Source: Vibrio hippocampi (GTDB taxonomy: Bacteria; Pseudomonadota; Gammaproteobacteria; Enterobacterales; Vibrionaceae). From it: DNA of 64,000 nt. The DNA lies in NCBI RefSeq assembly GCF_921292975.1, contig NZ_CAKLCM010000003.1, positions 1,302,001-1,366,000 on the forward strand. The letters are read 5' to 3'. Under the pieces are notes generated by a model. It was not told the origin of the DNA and did no database searches. It worked only from the letters and a program-made list of their open reading frames with translations. Both the position numbers and the translations under genes were made by a program. Each line of letters opens with the position of its first letter. Position 1 is the stretch's first letter. Shown here piece by piece: positions 16,421 to 25,064 of the stretch.

Positions 16421-17791
16421 CTATTCGCAAGGCGGAGAAAGGTGGATTAGTGCCAAGCCACCTAAAGAGGTTTCACGATACTTCTTGTTCATGTCTTTGC
16501 CCGTTTGATACATGGTTTCAATCACCTTATCTAACGAGATCAAAGATTTGCTGTTACGTTTCAGTGCCATACGAGAAGCATTGATCGATTTTATTGCACC
16601 CATAGCATTTCGTTCTATACACGGCACTTGAACTAAGCCGCCAATTGGATCACAAGTCATACCCAACGAGTGCTCCATCGCAATCTCCGCCGCAATGCAG
16701 ATCTGCTCATTACTGCCACCGCGCAGTGCGGTTAATCCCGCAGCCGCCATTGACGATGACACCCCAATTTCACCTTGGCACCCGACTTCCGCACCAGAAA
16801 TAGAAGCGTTGGTTTTGTACAAAATACCAATCGCGCCAGATACCGCTAAGAAGTCTTTTAACTGCTTGGTATCCAGCTCTTTTATGAAACGATGGTAATA
16901 CATCAACACGGCAGGAATAACGCCCGCCGCACCGTTGGTTGGCGATGTCACCACTTGGCCGCCTGCAGCATTTTCTTCGCTGACGGCAAATGCAAACAGG
17001 TTAATCCAATCCATGATTTCCATGGGATCGTTTTCAACGGCTGCGTTCGCTTCGAGCTTCTTTAGTAAATTAGGAGCACGACGGATCACTTTCAAACCAC
17101 CATCAAGAGTACCTTCGGTTTCAAAGCCGCGTTCCATGCAACGACTCATGACTCGCCAGATTTGATCAGCTTTATCTGAAATGATGTCAGAGCCTTCGAA
17201 CTCCGCTTCATTTTTTAGAATCATGCCACCGAGGCTCAGTCCGCTATTATCTGCTTGTTGCAACATTTCATCGGCATTTTTGAATGGGAAAGGGACTTCT
17301 ACTGCCCGGTTTCTAGTGCTATTTTGCAGTTCGTCAGCGGTTGCGATAAAACCGCCGCCAATCGAATAATAAGTTTCACCAACAATCACGTTTCCACTAT
17401 GGTCAAATGCCGTAATCATCATGCCATTTTCATGTCGAGGTAGACTATCTTCGTGGAACAACATGTCGGTTTCGTAGTTGAAGGCAATGTGCTTCGTGCC
17501 CGCTAAATCCATCTCACCACTATCTACTGCATGACGCATTGCTTGGTTTGCGCTGGTAATTTTTATTGTGTCAGGCTTGTTGCCGAGCAACCCCAATATT
17601 GTTGCTCTATCAGTGTGGTGTCCTATCCCGGTTAACGACAGCGAGCCATAAAGATCGACCTGAACACGAACCACATCTGTGATTTTTTCTGCAACTAATT
17701 GAGTGAAATGAAAACCCGCAATCATTGGGCCGTTGGTGTGTGAGCTTGAAGGACCCACACCAATTTTATAGATATCAAAAATGGACAACAT
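16421..17791 (-). CDS. sdaA: L-serine ammonia-lyase (single-chain, iron-sulfur)
   Basis: 456 residues from ATG 17791 (MLSIFDIYKIGVGPSSSHT), preceded by AAAGGT. It converts L-serine to pyruvate and ammonia using a [4Fe-4S] cluster. The beta domain holds the conserved GVGPSSSHT at 11-19, and the catalytic domain has TSPTNGAAGVIPAV, CQGEIGVSSSMAAAGL and the cysteines of EHSLGMTCDPIGG and VQVPC expected for cluster ligation. The upstream gene is a sodium symporter 46 bp away, so uptake and deamination of serine or a related compound may be linked; symporter specificity is not shown. Confidence 0.9.
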   Translation of the reverse strand: MLSIFDIYKIGVGPSSSHTNGPMIAGFHFTQLVAEKITDVVRVQVDLYGSLSLTGIGHHTDRATILGLLGNKPDTIKITSANQAMRHAVDSGEMDLAGTKHIAFNYETDMLFHEDSLPRHENGMMITAFDHSGNVIVGETYYSIGGGFIATADELQNSTRNRAVEVPFPFKNADEMLQQADNSGLSLGGMILKNEAEFEGSDIISDKADQIWRVMSRCMERGFETEGTLDGGLKVIRRAPNLLKKLEANAAVENDPMEIMDWINLFAFAVSEENAAGGQVVTSPTNGAAGVIPAVLMYYHRFIKELDTKQLKDFLAVSGAIGILYKTNASISGAEVGCQGEIGVSSSMAAAGLTALRGGSNEQICIAAEIAMEHSLGMTCDPIGGLVQVPCIERNAMGAIKSINASRMALKRNSKSLISLDKVIETMYQTGKDMNKKYRETSLGGLALIHLSPPCE

Positions 17792-17837
17792 ACAGTTACC
17801 TTTTAGAGTATTAGCCCGCTGAGAAAAAACTGACCAA

Positions 17838-19379
17838 TTATGAAAGGGCGATATAGAGCCAGTCAGGGATGACCGTACAAGCAGCAATCGTAACAATAGC
17901 GAACACCAACAAGCCGTAATGACTCACGGTAGGCTTTGCAAACAAATGCTTTTGCTTGGCTATAAATTCATTTTGCTGCTGCGTCACGTCTCCCCACAAA
18001 CGACTTACAACAACGCCTAACACTAAGAAAACCACGGTGCCAATCAAGGCAAACCAAGGCCAAGATATACCACTGTATTTAGCAATGAATACGACGACCA
18101 CGCTGCCAATACTGCCTGCAACTACCCCTTTCTCGTTTGCTTGTCTAAAGAACAAACCTAGGATGAAAGAGCCAAGACGAATACCGACAAAAATAGAGGT
18201 TAGGCTCGCAATAGTTTTCAGGACTGACTCGTTAGAAACGGCCAGCAGAGCCGGAAAAACAACTGCCGCCGCCGCGACAAGGCTCATTTTTCTCGCCACG
18301 GATTCATAGTGCGCATCAGAGGCTTTCTTGCGGAAAAAGCGTTTATAAAAATCAAAGGTCGCGACGGTTGCCATTGAGTTATAAGTAGAATCTAATGTCG
18401 ACATAGCCGCTGAAGATAGCGCAGAGATCACCAAACCAACGATGATTGGATTGGTGTGGTTAAACACGAAATCGAGAATCACTTCGTTGCTGTTTTCAAA
18501 GCTTTGACCTTGATAAAAGACACTCAGCAGAACACCCATCACGGAGAAGAATAGGTAAATAAAGAACGCGCCGTAACCACAAAGCAACATTGACTTTTGT
18601 GCTGTCTTTACATTTTTTGTTGCCAGCGTTCTTTGAATAATCAGTTGGTTAGTACCATACACACTCAAATGTAAGAAGCTCACAGCTACTACGCCCGCCC
18701 ACAATGTGGTATCAACACCCAAGTCAAAGTCGAGGTTGATGATATTCAGATGCTCAGGAGACAACACCTCGCCTGCATCAATCTTCATCAGCAATAAAGC
18801 AAAGATCGCAATACTGCCAATGATTAGCACCGCCGACTGCAACATGTCTGTCCATATGACGGTCGAGATACCACCCGCATAGGTATACAAAGCCGTGAAT
18901 AAACTGATGTAGATGATCGCCTCGGAGATACTCACCGGCAACACCTGTACCAAGACTAGTGCAACCGCATACAAAATCACACCTGCCGAAATACACTGAA
19001 CAACAATAAACACGATGGAGTTAATCGTACGAGCAACAACGCCAAAGCGGTACTCTAAGTACTCATAAATCGAGGTGAGCCCAAGTTTATAAAACACCGG
19101 AACAAAGAAAACCACAGCGAAAAAGATCACTATTGGATAGTTTAAGTGAACGCTCATTGCTTCCATGCCTGAGCTATAAACCCATCCCGGCATACCCACG
19201 AACGTCATCGCACTGATGTAGGTTGCGAGAATCGACACGCCTGCCGTAAAGTAGCCAAACTGTTTTCCACCAGTCGAAAAGTCGCCACCGGCGCTATAAC
19301 GTTTATTAACTAAGTAGCTGATAAATAATGTGGTTAATACGTAAAGAACAATAACCACAAAGCTTGAATACGTAACCAT
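17838..19379 (-). CDS. Sodium:solute symporter (SSS family)
   Basis: A 513-residue protein with about thirteen membrane segments. The family hallmarks are YISAMTFVGMPGWVYSSG in the first core repeat, YTYAGGISTVIWTDMLQ near 165-185, and the Na+-site helix with SALSSAAMSTLDSTYNS. SSS members carry sugars, amino acids, vitamins or organic acids with sodium. It precedes the serine ammonia-lyase gene on the same strand with a short gap, so an amino-acid substrate is plausible but inferred. The divergent neighbour is the MFS gene at 19719. Confidence 0.85.
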   Translation of the reverse strand: MVTYSSFVVIVLYVLTTLFISYLVNKRYSAGGDFSTGGKQFGYFTAGVSILATYISAMTFVGMPGWVYSSGMEAMSVHLNYPIVIFFAVVFFVPVFYKLGLTSIYEYLEYRFGVVARTINSIVFIVVQCISAGVILYAVALVLVQVLPVSISEAIIYISLFTALYTYAGGISTVIWTDMLQSAVLIIGSIAIFALLLMKIDAGEVLSPEHLNIINLDFDLGVDTTLWAGVVAVSFLHLSVYGTNQLIIQRTLATKNVKTAQKSMLLCGYGAFFIYLFFSVMGVLLSVFYQGQSFENSNEVILDFVFNHTNPIIVGLVISALSSAAMSTLDSTYNSMATVATFDFYKRFFRKKASDAHYESVARKMSLVAAAAVVFPALLAVSNESVLKTIASLTSIFVGIRLGSFILGLFFRQANEKGVVAGSIGSVVVVFIAKYSGISWPWFALIGTVVFLVLGVVVSRLWGDVTQQQNEFIAKQKHLFAKPTVSHYGLLVFAIVTIAACTVIPDWLYIALS

Positions 19380-19557
19380 TTTTAGATTCCGTTTATTGTA
19401 TGTCGCAAATCATTCGTCACCAATAGTACTAAAAAATGGATAGCTTCCCTCAAAAACCCACAGCAAGTGTGATTATCGTCACTAAGATAGACGATAAAAC
19501 GCTCAAAACACCCAAAAGCACGATCAAATGAGATTAAGATCACCAAAACACACAAAA

Positions 19558-19571
19558 TGGGTACGCTTCCA
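19558..19571 (+). promoter_or_regulatory. LacI-type operator-like site upstream of the MFS gene
   Basis: TGGGTACGCTTCCA has a central CG and TGG/CCA ends (8 of 14 positions symmetric), as in LacI/GalR operators. The 340-bp divergent region 19380-19718 holds no gene. Confidence 0.3.
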
Positions 19572-19718
19572 CTTCAAAATAGACTTCGATCACGGATCTA
19601 ATACCCACAAAAATTCTATCATCTCTCCCGAAATGAATATTGTATGATGAAGTTAAAGAATCACCACACAATATTCAACACCCTATACACTATATTAAAA
19701 AACAAAGGTTTATCGGTC

Positions 19719-21014
19719 ATGACTACTAAAAAACACATGAGCGAAGTTCCTATGATTCAAAGGGTAACCGCATATCTCGCAATTCTAGTAGGTTACTTTT
19801 TCTATTGTTATAACTTTGTAATTATTGACTACGTACGCCCATACATCGTTGATGCTTATGATGGTATTAACTTGGCGGATACCGCTCAGTTCTATACATG
19901 GCAGTCGGTTGGCGCACTGATTGGTGCCCTAAGCTGTGCATGGGTGGCATCAAACTTTGGTAAGAAATCGACTCTTATTGTCATCACTGCACTAAACGGT
20001 GGCGCAACCATCATCAACATGATGTTTACTGACTACGCAATGTGGGCAGCAATGCGTTTCGTTATCGGTATTTCTTTAGGTGGTTATTTCACGGTAGCGG
20101 TAAGCCTGATGATCGGTCTATTTACACCAACGGTTCGCGGTAAGCTGACGGCATTTGCTTCTTCTATGTTTTCTGTTGCTCTAATGGCAATGGGGGCGTA
20201 CGCAGCATTCATCTCGAGCATTGACGCACCATGGCAGAGCCTAATGTGGGTAGGTGGTATTCCTCCTCTCGTTGCAGCTGCATTAATGATCTTCATCCTA
20301 CCTAGCGACAAGAAAGTGATCGCTTACGGTGAAGAAGAACAAGCAGAAGCTGAAGCTTCAAATACACCAGCGAAGAAAGGCTCTTGGGGTGAAATGCTAA
20401 GCGCACCTTACCGCAAGCTCACCATCACTTGTCTATTACTGGCTGGTCTCAACTTCTACGGCTACCAATTTTTCTCTGGCTTTGTGACAACATACCTAAA
20501 AGAAGTTCGCCAATTTGACGGTGCGACTATCGGCATTATCTTCTCTATCTCTGCATTTGGATCTCTATTCGGTGCTTGGGTATGGGGTGCAATCGCAGAT
20601 AAGTACGGTCGTAAAGTGAACGCATTTGGTTTCATCCTCGCGGGTGTAATGGCTTCAGTCTTTTTCGTAGCACCAAGCGACTTGATGATCGGTAGCCTAA
20701 ACATGTTGGCTATCCTCGGTCTTATCTACAACTTCGGCTTATCTGCTTCTGCGGTATGGGGGGGTTACTTCTCTGAATTGTTCCCAGCTCACCTACGTAG
20801 CTTCGGTGCAGCACTGTTCCACGGTGGTCGTATCATCGGCATGTGGGCACCAATGGTGTTGGTATTTATCCAAGAGCGTTCAGACCTTGCGACAGCAATG
20901 TGGGGCTCGCCAATCGTATGGATTGTTGCTGGTCTACTGTGGCTATCTCTACCAGAAACACTCAAGGGCGGCATCTTCGACAAGAGCAAGAAAGCAGAAA
21001 CAGCAAAAGCTTAA
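19719..21014 (+). CDS. MFS transporter, probably organic acid or sugar acid uptake
   Basis: 431 residues from ATG 19719 (MTTKKHMSEVPM); AAAGG lies about 10 bases upstream. It has twelve predicted membrane segments. The cytoplasmic loop 2-3 has the ASNFGKKSTL form of the MFS motif, with GAIADKYGRK in the second half, as in the AAHS/sugar-porter-related branch. A central hydrophilic loop is rich in E and A (about 205-225). The next gene encodes a two-domain SnoaL-like protein and then a porin and a LacI regulator follow, suggesting one uptake and catabolic unit. Confidence 0.8.
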   Translation: MTTKKHMSEVPMIQRVTAYLAILVGYFFYCYNFVIIDYVRPYIVDAYDGINLADTAQFYTWQSVGALIGALSCAWVASNFGKKSTLIVITALNGGATIINMMFTDYAMWAAMRFVIGISLGGYFTVAVSLMIGLFTPTVRGKLTAFASSMFSVALMAMGAYAAFISSIDAPWQSLMWVGGIPPLVAAALMIFILPSDKKVIAYGEEEQAEAEASNTPAKKGSWGEMLSAPYRKLTITCLLLAGLNFYGYQFFSGFVTTYLKEVRQFDGATIGIIFSISAFGSLFGAWVWGAIADKYGRKVNAFGFILAGVMASVFFVAPSDLMIGSLNMLAILGLIYNFGLSASAVWGGYFSELFPAHLRSFGAALFHGGRIIGMWAPMVLVFIQERSDLATAMWGSPIVWIVAGLLWLSLPETLKGGIFDKSKKAETAKA

Positions 21015-21148
21015 TTCGAAACTCGTACGCTGAAGTTCAGATATTCAAATTAGAAAAAATTTAAAGCCGGCTGAAAAGTCAGCCGGTAAAAAATCCCAAT
21101 CGAGTCCTGTTCCGAATGTTGGCCTCGACAGCACAAAGAGAAAGTATT

Positions 21149-22165
21149 ATGTCTAAATATCAAGAAGCTAAACGCATCGTTCGTGAATATTTCGATGCAA
21201 TGGAAAACGCCACTCACGAGAACGTTGCTGAAGTTTTAAAAGCGCACGCTTCTGATGATTACTTATGGCGCGGTGTTTACCCATTCCGTGAGCAAGAAGG
21301 CACACAAGCGGTCGCTGACGTATTCTGGGCTCCCATGATGAAGTCAATGACTCGTATGCAGCGTCGTCAAGACATCTTCATCGGTGGTAACAACGAAGTT
21401 AACCCAGATGAGGTTTGGGTAATGAGCATGGGTCACTTCATGGGTCTGTTCGACGCTGAATACCTTGGCATGCGTCCTACTGGCAAGATCATGAACATTC
21501 GTTATGCAGAATTTAACTGTGTTGTTGATGGAAAAATCACCAAGACTGGCCTGTTCCTAGACCTTCTAGGCATGATGGACCAAGCGGGTTGCTACCCACT
21601 TCCACCATCAACAGGTAAGCACTTCGTTTACCCTGGTCCACGTAACCACGATGGTCTGTTGTTTGAAGATGCAGATCCAGAAGAAGGCGTTGCGACTCTT
21701 GCTCTTGTAAACAAGATGGTTGATGACCTTTCTGCTCTTAACGACAGCGGCGCAATGGGTTGCCCACCAGAAGTACTAGCGAAGAGCTGGTCAAAAGACA
21801 TGATCTGGTACGGTCCATGTGGTATCGGCGCGTCTTACACGATTCCTCGTTACCAGCAGCAACACCAACTTCCTTTCCGTAACAACCTGAAAGATAAGAA
21901 GTTCAACGGTCATGTTTGTCGCTTCGCTGAAGGTAACTTCTCTTGTTTCTTCGGGTGGCCAAACCTATCAAACACACCTACAGGTGGCTTCCTAGGTATG
22001 ACTGGCGGCGAAGTTCGTGCAAACATGCAAGTGGTTGACGTTTACTACCGTAACGGTGACAAACTATCTGAGAACTGGGTTCTTATCGACCTTCCTTACT
22101 GGCTACAACAGCAAGGTCTAGATGTGTTTGAACGTACTTCATCCATCATGAACCCAACGCTCTAG
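21149..22165 (+). CDS. Two-domain SnoaL/NTF2-like protein
   Basis: About 338 residues from ATG 21149 (MSKYQEAKRIVREYFDAM), with AGAGAAAG upstream. Two cone-shaped SnoaL-like modules are visible: the first at about 5-150 (EYFDAMENATHENVAEVLKA, DYLWRGVYPF) and the second at about 180-330 (MVDDLSALNDSG, DMIWYGPCGIGASYTIP). Such double ester-cyclase-like proteins act on small cyclic or polyketide-like ligands, but no reaction is known for this type. It is co-oriented with and 134 bp downstream of the MFS gene. It has many aromatic residues, consistent with a ligand pocket. Confidence 0.75.
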   Translation: MSKYQEAKRIVREYFDAMENATHENVAEVLKAHASDDYLWRGVYPFREQEGTQAVADVFWAPMMKSMTRMQRRQDIFIGGNNEVNPDEVWVMSMGHFMGLFDAEYLGMRPTGKIMNIRYAEFNCVVDGKITKTGLFLDLLGMMDQAGCYPLPPSTGKHFVYPGPRNHDGLLFEDADPEEGVATLALVNKMVDDLSALNDSGAMGCPPEVLAKSWSKDMIWYGPCGIGASYTIPRYQQQHQLPFRNNLKDKKFNGHVCRFAEGNFSCFFGWPNLSNTPTGGFLGMTGGEVRANMQVVDVYYRNGDKLSENWVLIDLPYWLQQQGLDVFERTSSIMNPTL

Positions 22166-22202
22166 TCCTAATGATAGAAGCCAAAAGATTGAAACCAAAC
22201 AG

Positions 22203-22237
22203 TAGCAACCTAAGTCGACATCTAATCTAGGTTGCTA
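22203..22237 (+). other. Long inverted repeat after the SnoaL-like gene
   Basis: TAGCAACCTA (22203-22212) and TAGGTTGCTA (22228-22237) form a 10-bp stem without a T-run. It may act as an mRNA 3' stabiliser or a weak terminator. Confidence 0.5.
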
Positions 22238-22420
22238 TGACTTGCTACGTGCCGCCTTCTCGCTCTTAGCAAGCGCTCCAACAATACCAATCAATAATTG
22301 CTCCACCAATAATTGAACTCGATAGTGCCTCACGGATGGGGTACTCCCTACCAAACCATTACTAATATAACGGGCTTGAAAGCATGATGGTTTTCTGCGA
22401 CCTGAATAAAGGGAATAACC

Positions 22421-23497
22421 ATGAATAAGTCGATTCTTTCTGCAGTGATTCTGACGGCACTTACATCGTGTTCTGCTTTTGCTGCACACACTTTTACCAA
22501 TGACACGGGCGATAGTCTTACTTTAGATGGTCGTTTTGATGTTCGTTACCAAGACAAGGGGGGCGATCATAATGGCGAATGGAACAGCGGTAGCTCTCGT
22601 TTCGGACTTAAAGGTCAAATGGGGCTAGACAACAATTGGACTGGCTTTGGGCATGCCGAATGGGCTTACAACTCGGGCTCTAACGGCGATAACATTTATA
22701 ACCGACTTCTATACGCAGGCTTAGAGCATGAGAAATACGGCAAGATTGCTGCAGGTACTAAGCAGTGGTCGACCTTCTACGATGTGGCTTGGTTTACCGA
22801 TATGGGCCGTGTGTTTGGTTCACGTGGTTCTGGTTACTACAACCTATCTGACTGGGGTATTGCGTCAGGTACTGGTCGTGCCGAGAACTCGATTACTTAC
22901 CGCAACAGCATTAGTTACAACTGGAAATACGGCTTCACTTACCAAACAACTCGCGAAGATGTTGACCTAGCAGACGGCTTAAAAGCAACGCTGAAAAACG
23001 GTATGGGTGCATCAACGCTGTACACAGTTATAGATGGTCTAACGATTGGTTTGGCTTACCACCAGAATGAATTTGACGATGTGGATGCTGCTGTTCAAAA
23101 CATCAAGGATGGCGACACGCAGCGCATCGGTCTATTAGGTGTGAACTACACCAATGACGCTCTATTCGTTGGTTTCACCTACAGCCAAGGTTCAAACTGG
23201 GAAACCACCAGCAAAGCTGAATTCTACGATCACCGCGGTGCCGAATTCTTCACCTACTATCACTTTGAAAACGGTCTGCGTCCGACCTTTAACGTTAACT
23301 ACTTAACGGATACCGACGACAACGCAAACGGCTACGAACGTCAACTTATTATCCCTGGTCTTGAATACCACTTTAAGGAAAATAAGTTCTTAGTTTGGAC
23401 AGAATACCAGTTTGATAATGGCAGCGACAAGTCTGTTGGCAATCATTATGAAAACAGCAATGACCAATTTGCTGCGGGTATTCGTTACTACTTCTAA
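22421..23497 (+). CDS. Outer-membrane general porin
   Basis: A 358-residue protein with signal peptide (MNKSILSAVILTALTSCSAFA, then AHTF) and an all-beta pattern of alternating hydrophobic residues ending in the C-terminal phenylalanine (AAGIRYYF), the outer-membrane assembly signature. GLKGQMGLDNNWTGFGHAEW and the GRVFGSRGSG constriction loop are typical of trimeric Gram-negative porins. It lies between the SnoaL-like gene and the LacI regulator, so it is probably a substrate-inducible channel. A terminator follows. Confidence 0.85.
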   Translation: MNKSILSAVILTALTSCSAFAAHTFTNDTGDSLTLDGRFDVRYQDKGGDHNGEWNSGSSRFGLKGQMGLDNNWTGFGHAEWAYNSGSNGDNIYNRLLYAGLEHEKYGKIAAGTKQWSTFYDVAWFTDMGRVFGSRGSGYYNLSDWGIASGTGRAENSITYRNSISYNWKYGFTYQTTREDVDLADGLKATLKNGMGASTLYTVIDGLTIGLAYHQNEFDDVDAAVQNIKDGDTQRIGLLGVNYTNDALFVGFTYSQGSNWETTSKAEFYDHRGAEFFTYYHFENGLRPTFNVNYLTDTDDNANGYERQLIIPGLEYHFKENKFLVWTEYQFDNGSDKSVGNHYENSNDQFAAGIRYYF

Positions 23498-23542
23498 TGA
23501 TGTAACGGTATGTTGCTCATTTTTCTGGTAAATTCGTAATCT

Positions 23543-23570
23543 AAAGCTCTGCGCCTACGTAGGGCTTTTT
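23543..23570 (+). terminator. Terminator after the porin gene
   Basis: AAAGCTCT pairs with AGGGCTTT (one T-G pair) over a 10-base loop, followed by T. Confidence 0.7.
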
Positions 23571-23594
23571 AATAACCATTTTTTAGCTAACACA

Positions 23595-23617
23595 GATGAT
23601 GGGTTATACCCAGCATC
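23595..23617. promoter_or_regulatory. Operator-like dyad upstream of the LacI gene
   Basis: GATGATGGGT and ACCCAGCATC are complementary at 9 of 10 positions around TAT, 117 bp before the start codon. It is a candidate autoregulatory site. Confidence 0.4.
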
Positions 23618-23733
23618 AAATTCAAAATAATCATTATCCCTTATTTTTCAGACTATTCTGCGGTATTACTTTATGAGTGCGTACCTATTTATGTTACTCT
23701 GTGCGCAGTCAATTTGGTTCAAAAGTATGGTCT

Positions 23734-24759
23734 ATGAACTCTCCAAAACACTTCACGGCGTCAAAACCAACCGTCACCTCTAAAGATGTGGCTAAACTTG
23801 CTGGCGTTTCTCAATCTACTGTTTCTCGCGTATTTGTACCGGGTAGTTCGGTGTCTGAAAAGACCAAACAGAAAGTGTTCGATGCTGCAAAATCGTTGAA
23901 TTACCGTCCCAATGCCTTTGCCCGCAGCCTGACGACAAACGAATCCAAATTGATTGGGTTAGTTTTCCCAGATGCTGACTACCCTATTCACATGAAAACA
24001 CTACAGCTTATCTCTACTGAGCTACAACAACAGGGTTACTCTGCGGTGTTGATTCCTTGGCAAGTTGATGGCAACGACAACCACTCAATTCCTAATATCT
24101 TCCAATACCGAGTAGATGGCGTAATTGCTGCTTCTGCGACCTTTAATAAGTCGCTTTATGAAGAGTGTGAAGAGTTCGACATCCCTATCGTTCAATACGC
24201 CCGTGTGGTTGAAGGTACCAAGAGTAGCTATGTGGTGAGTGACAACTACGCCGCTGGTCAAGCCGCCGCTCAGCACTTGCATAGCGTAGGAACAAAGTCA
24301 GCGGTTTACCTAACAGGTAACGTACCTACCTACACCAATGGTGAACGTGAATCGGGCTTTTGCTCAGAATTCGAAGTTCTAACTGGCAGACAAGCTCGCG
24401 TTATTGAAGCTAACTATGACTACCTTGATGCCCTAGATGCCATTCGGACTCTATTCTCAGAACCAACACATCCTCAAGCGATTTTCTGTGCGACAGATAA
24501 CCTAGCGATGGCGGTCATGGATGTGGCACGCTTAGAGTTCAAGCTACGTATCCCTGAAGATCTACAAGTGATCGGCTTTGATGATATTCCACAAGCACAG
24601 TGGCTCAATTACCAACTCACTACTTTCAAACAAGATTTCAGACGCCTTGCTCGCGAATCAGTAAAAATTGTGGTGAGCCAGATTAAAGAACAAGACACTA
24701 GCTTGGTGAAGCTGATGATACCGGTCAAACTGATTGAACGAAGCACAACAAAAGCGTAA
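23734..24759 (+). CDS. LacI-family transcriptional regulator
   Basis: 341 residues from ATG 23734. The HTH with TSKDVAKLAGVSQSTVSRVF at about 15-34 and the hinge helix YRPNAFARSL are followed by a periplasmic-binding-protein-like effector domain (SYVVSDNYAAGQAAAQHL, FCATDNLAMAVMD, VIGFDDIPQAQW). The family senses sugars or related carbon sources. Position next to the porin, SnoaL-like and MFS genes makes these the likely targets; the effector is unknown. Confidence 0.85.
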   Translation: MNSPKHFTASKPTVTSKDVAKLAGVSQSTVSRVFVPGSSVSEKTKQKVFDAAKSLNYRPNAFARSLTTNESKLIGLVFPDADYPIHMKTLQLISTELQQQGYSAVLIPWQVDGNDNHSIPNIFQYRVDGVIAASATFNKSLYEECEEFDIPIVQYARVVEGTKSSYVVSDNYAAGQAAAQHLHSVGTKSAVYLTGNVPTYTNGERESGFCSEFEVLTGRQARVIEANYDYLDALDAIRTLFSEPTHPQAIFCATDNLAMAVMDVARLEFKLRIPEDLQVIGFDDIPQAQWLNYQLTTFKQDFRRLARESVKIVVSQIKEQDTSLVKLMIPVKLIERSTTKA

Positions 24760-25064
24760 ACGGAAAAATGGCTAGCTTCATAGTTAAGGGCTCAGAAAAT
24801 ACTGCCTTTACACTACTGTCAACACTTCACTTGCATTAGAAAAAGTAAGTCAAATGATGCCTTGATGAAGGGGGTCGCTGACTATTCCAAACACATAATG
24901 GGGCAATTTCGCGCTACACCGCCCCAATCTGCAAGGTACTGTACTGGTAGGTATGTGTCAGTGGCGATTCAGTTGACTAAATTCACAGCACCACTACACC
25001 TTAAACTTGATGACAAACTAACGCTTTTGACCTCATTTATGTTTCAAATCCTATTGTAGGTAAG
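24760..25064. other. Intergenic region without a supported gene
   Basis: Convergent spacer between the LacI gene and the ABC-F gene. A GGGGC/GCCCC dyad near 24900-24925 could act as a transcription stop; no T-run. Confidence 0.4.

Noticed and set aside
22235..22489. Minus-strand 84-codon frame overlapping the porin start
   Set aside because: Overlaps the porin signal peptide in antisense; the helix-like tail (LAKSEKAARSKS) is suggestive but no family is recognised.
24862..25059. 65-codon plus-strand frame in the LacI/ABC-F gap
   Set aside because: No ribosome binding site, no recognisable domain, and antisense-like composition.
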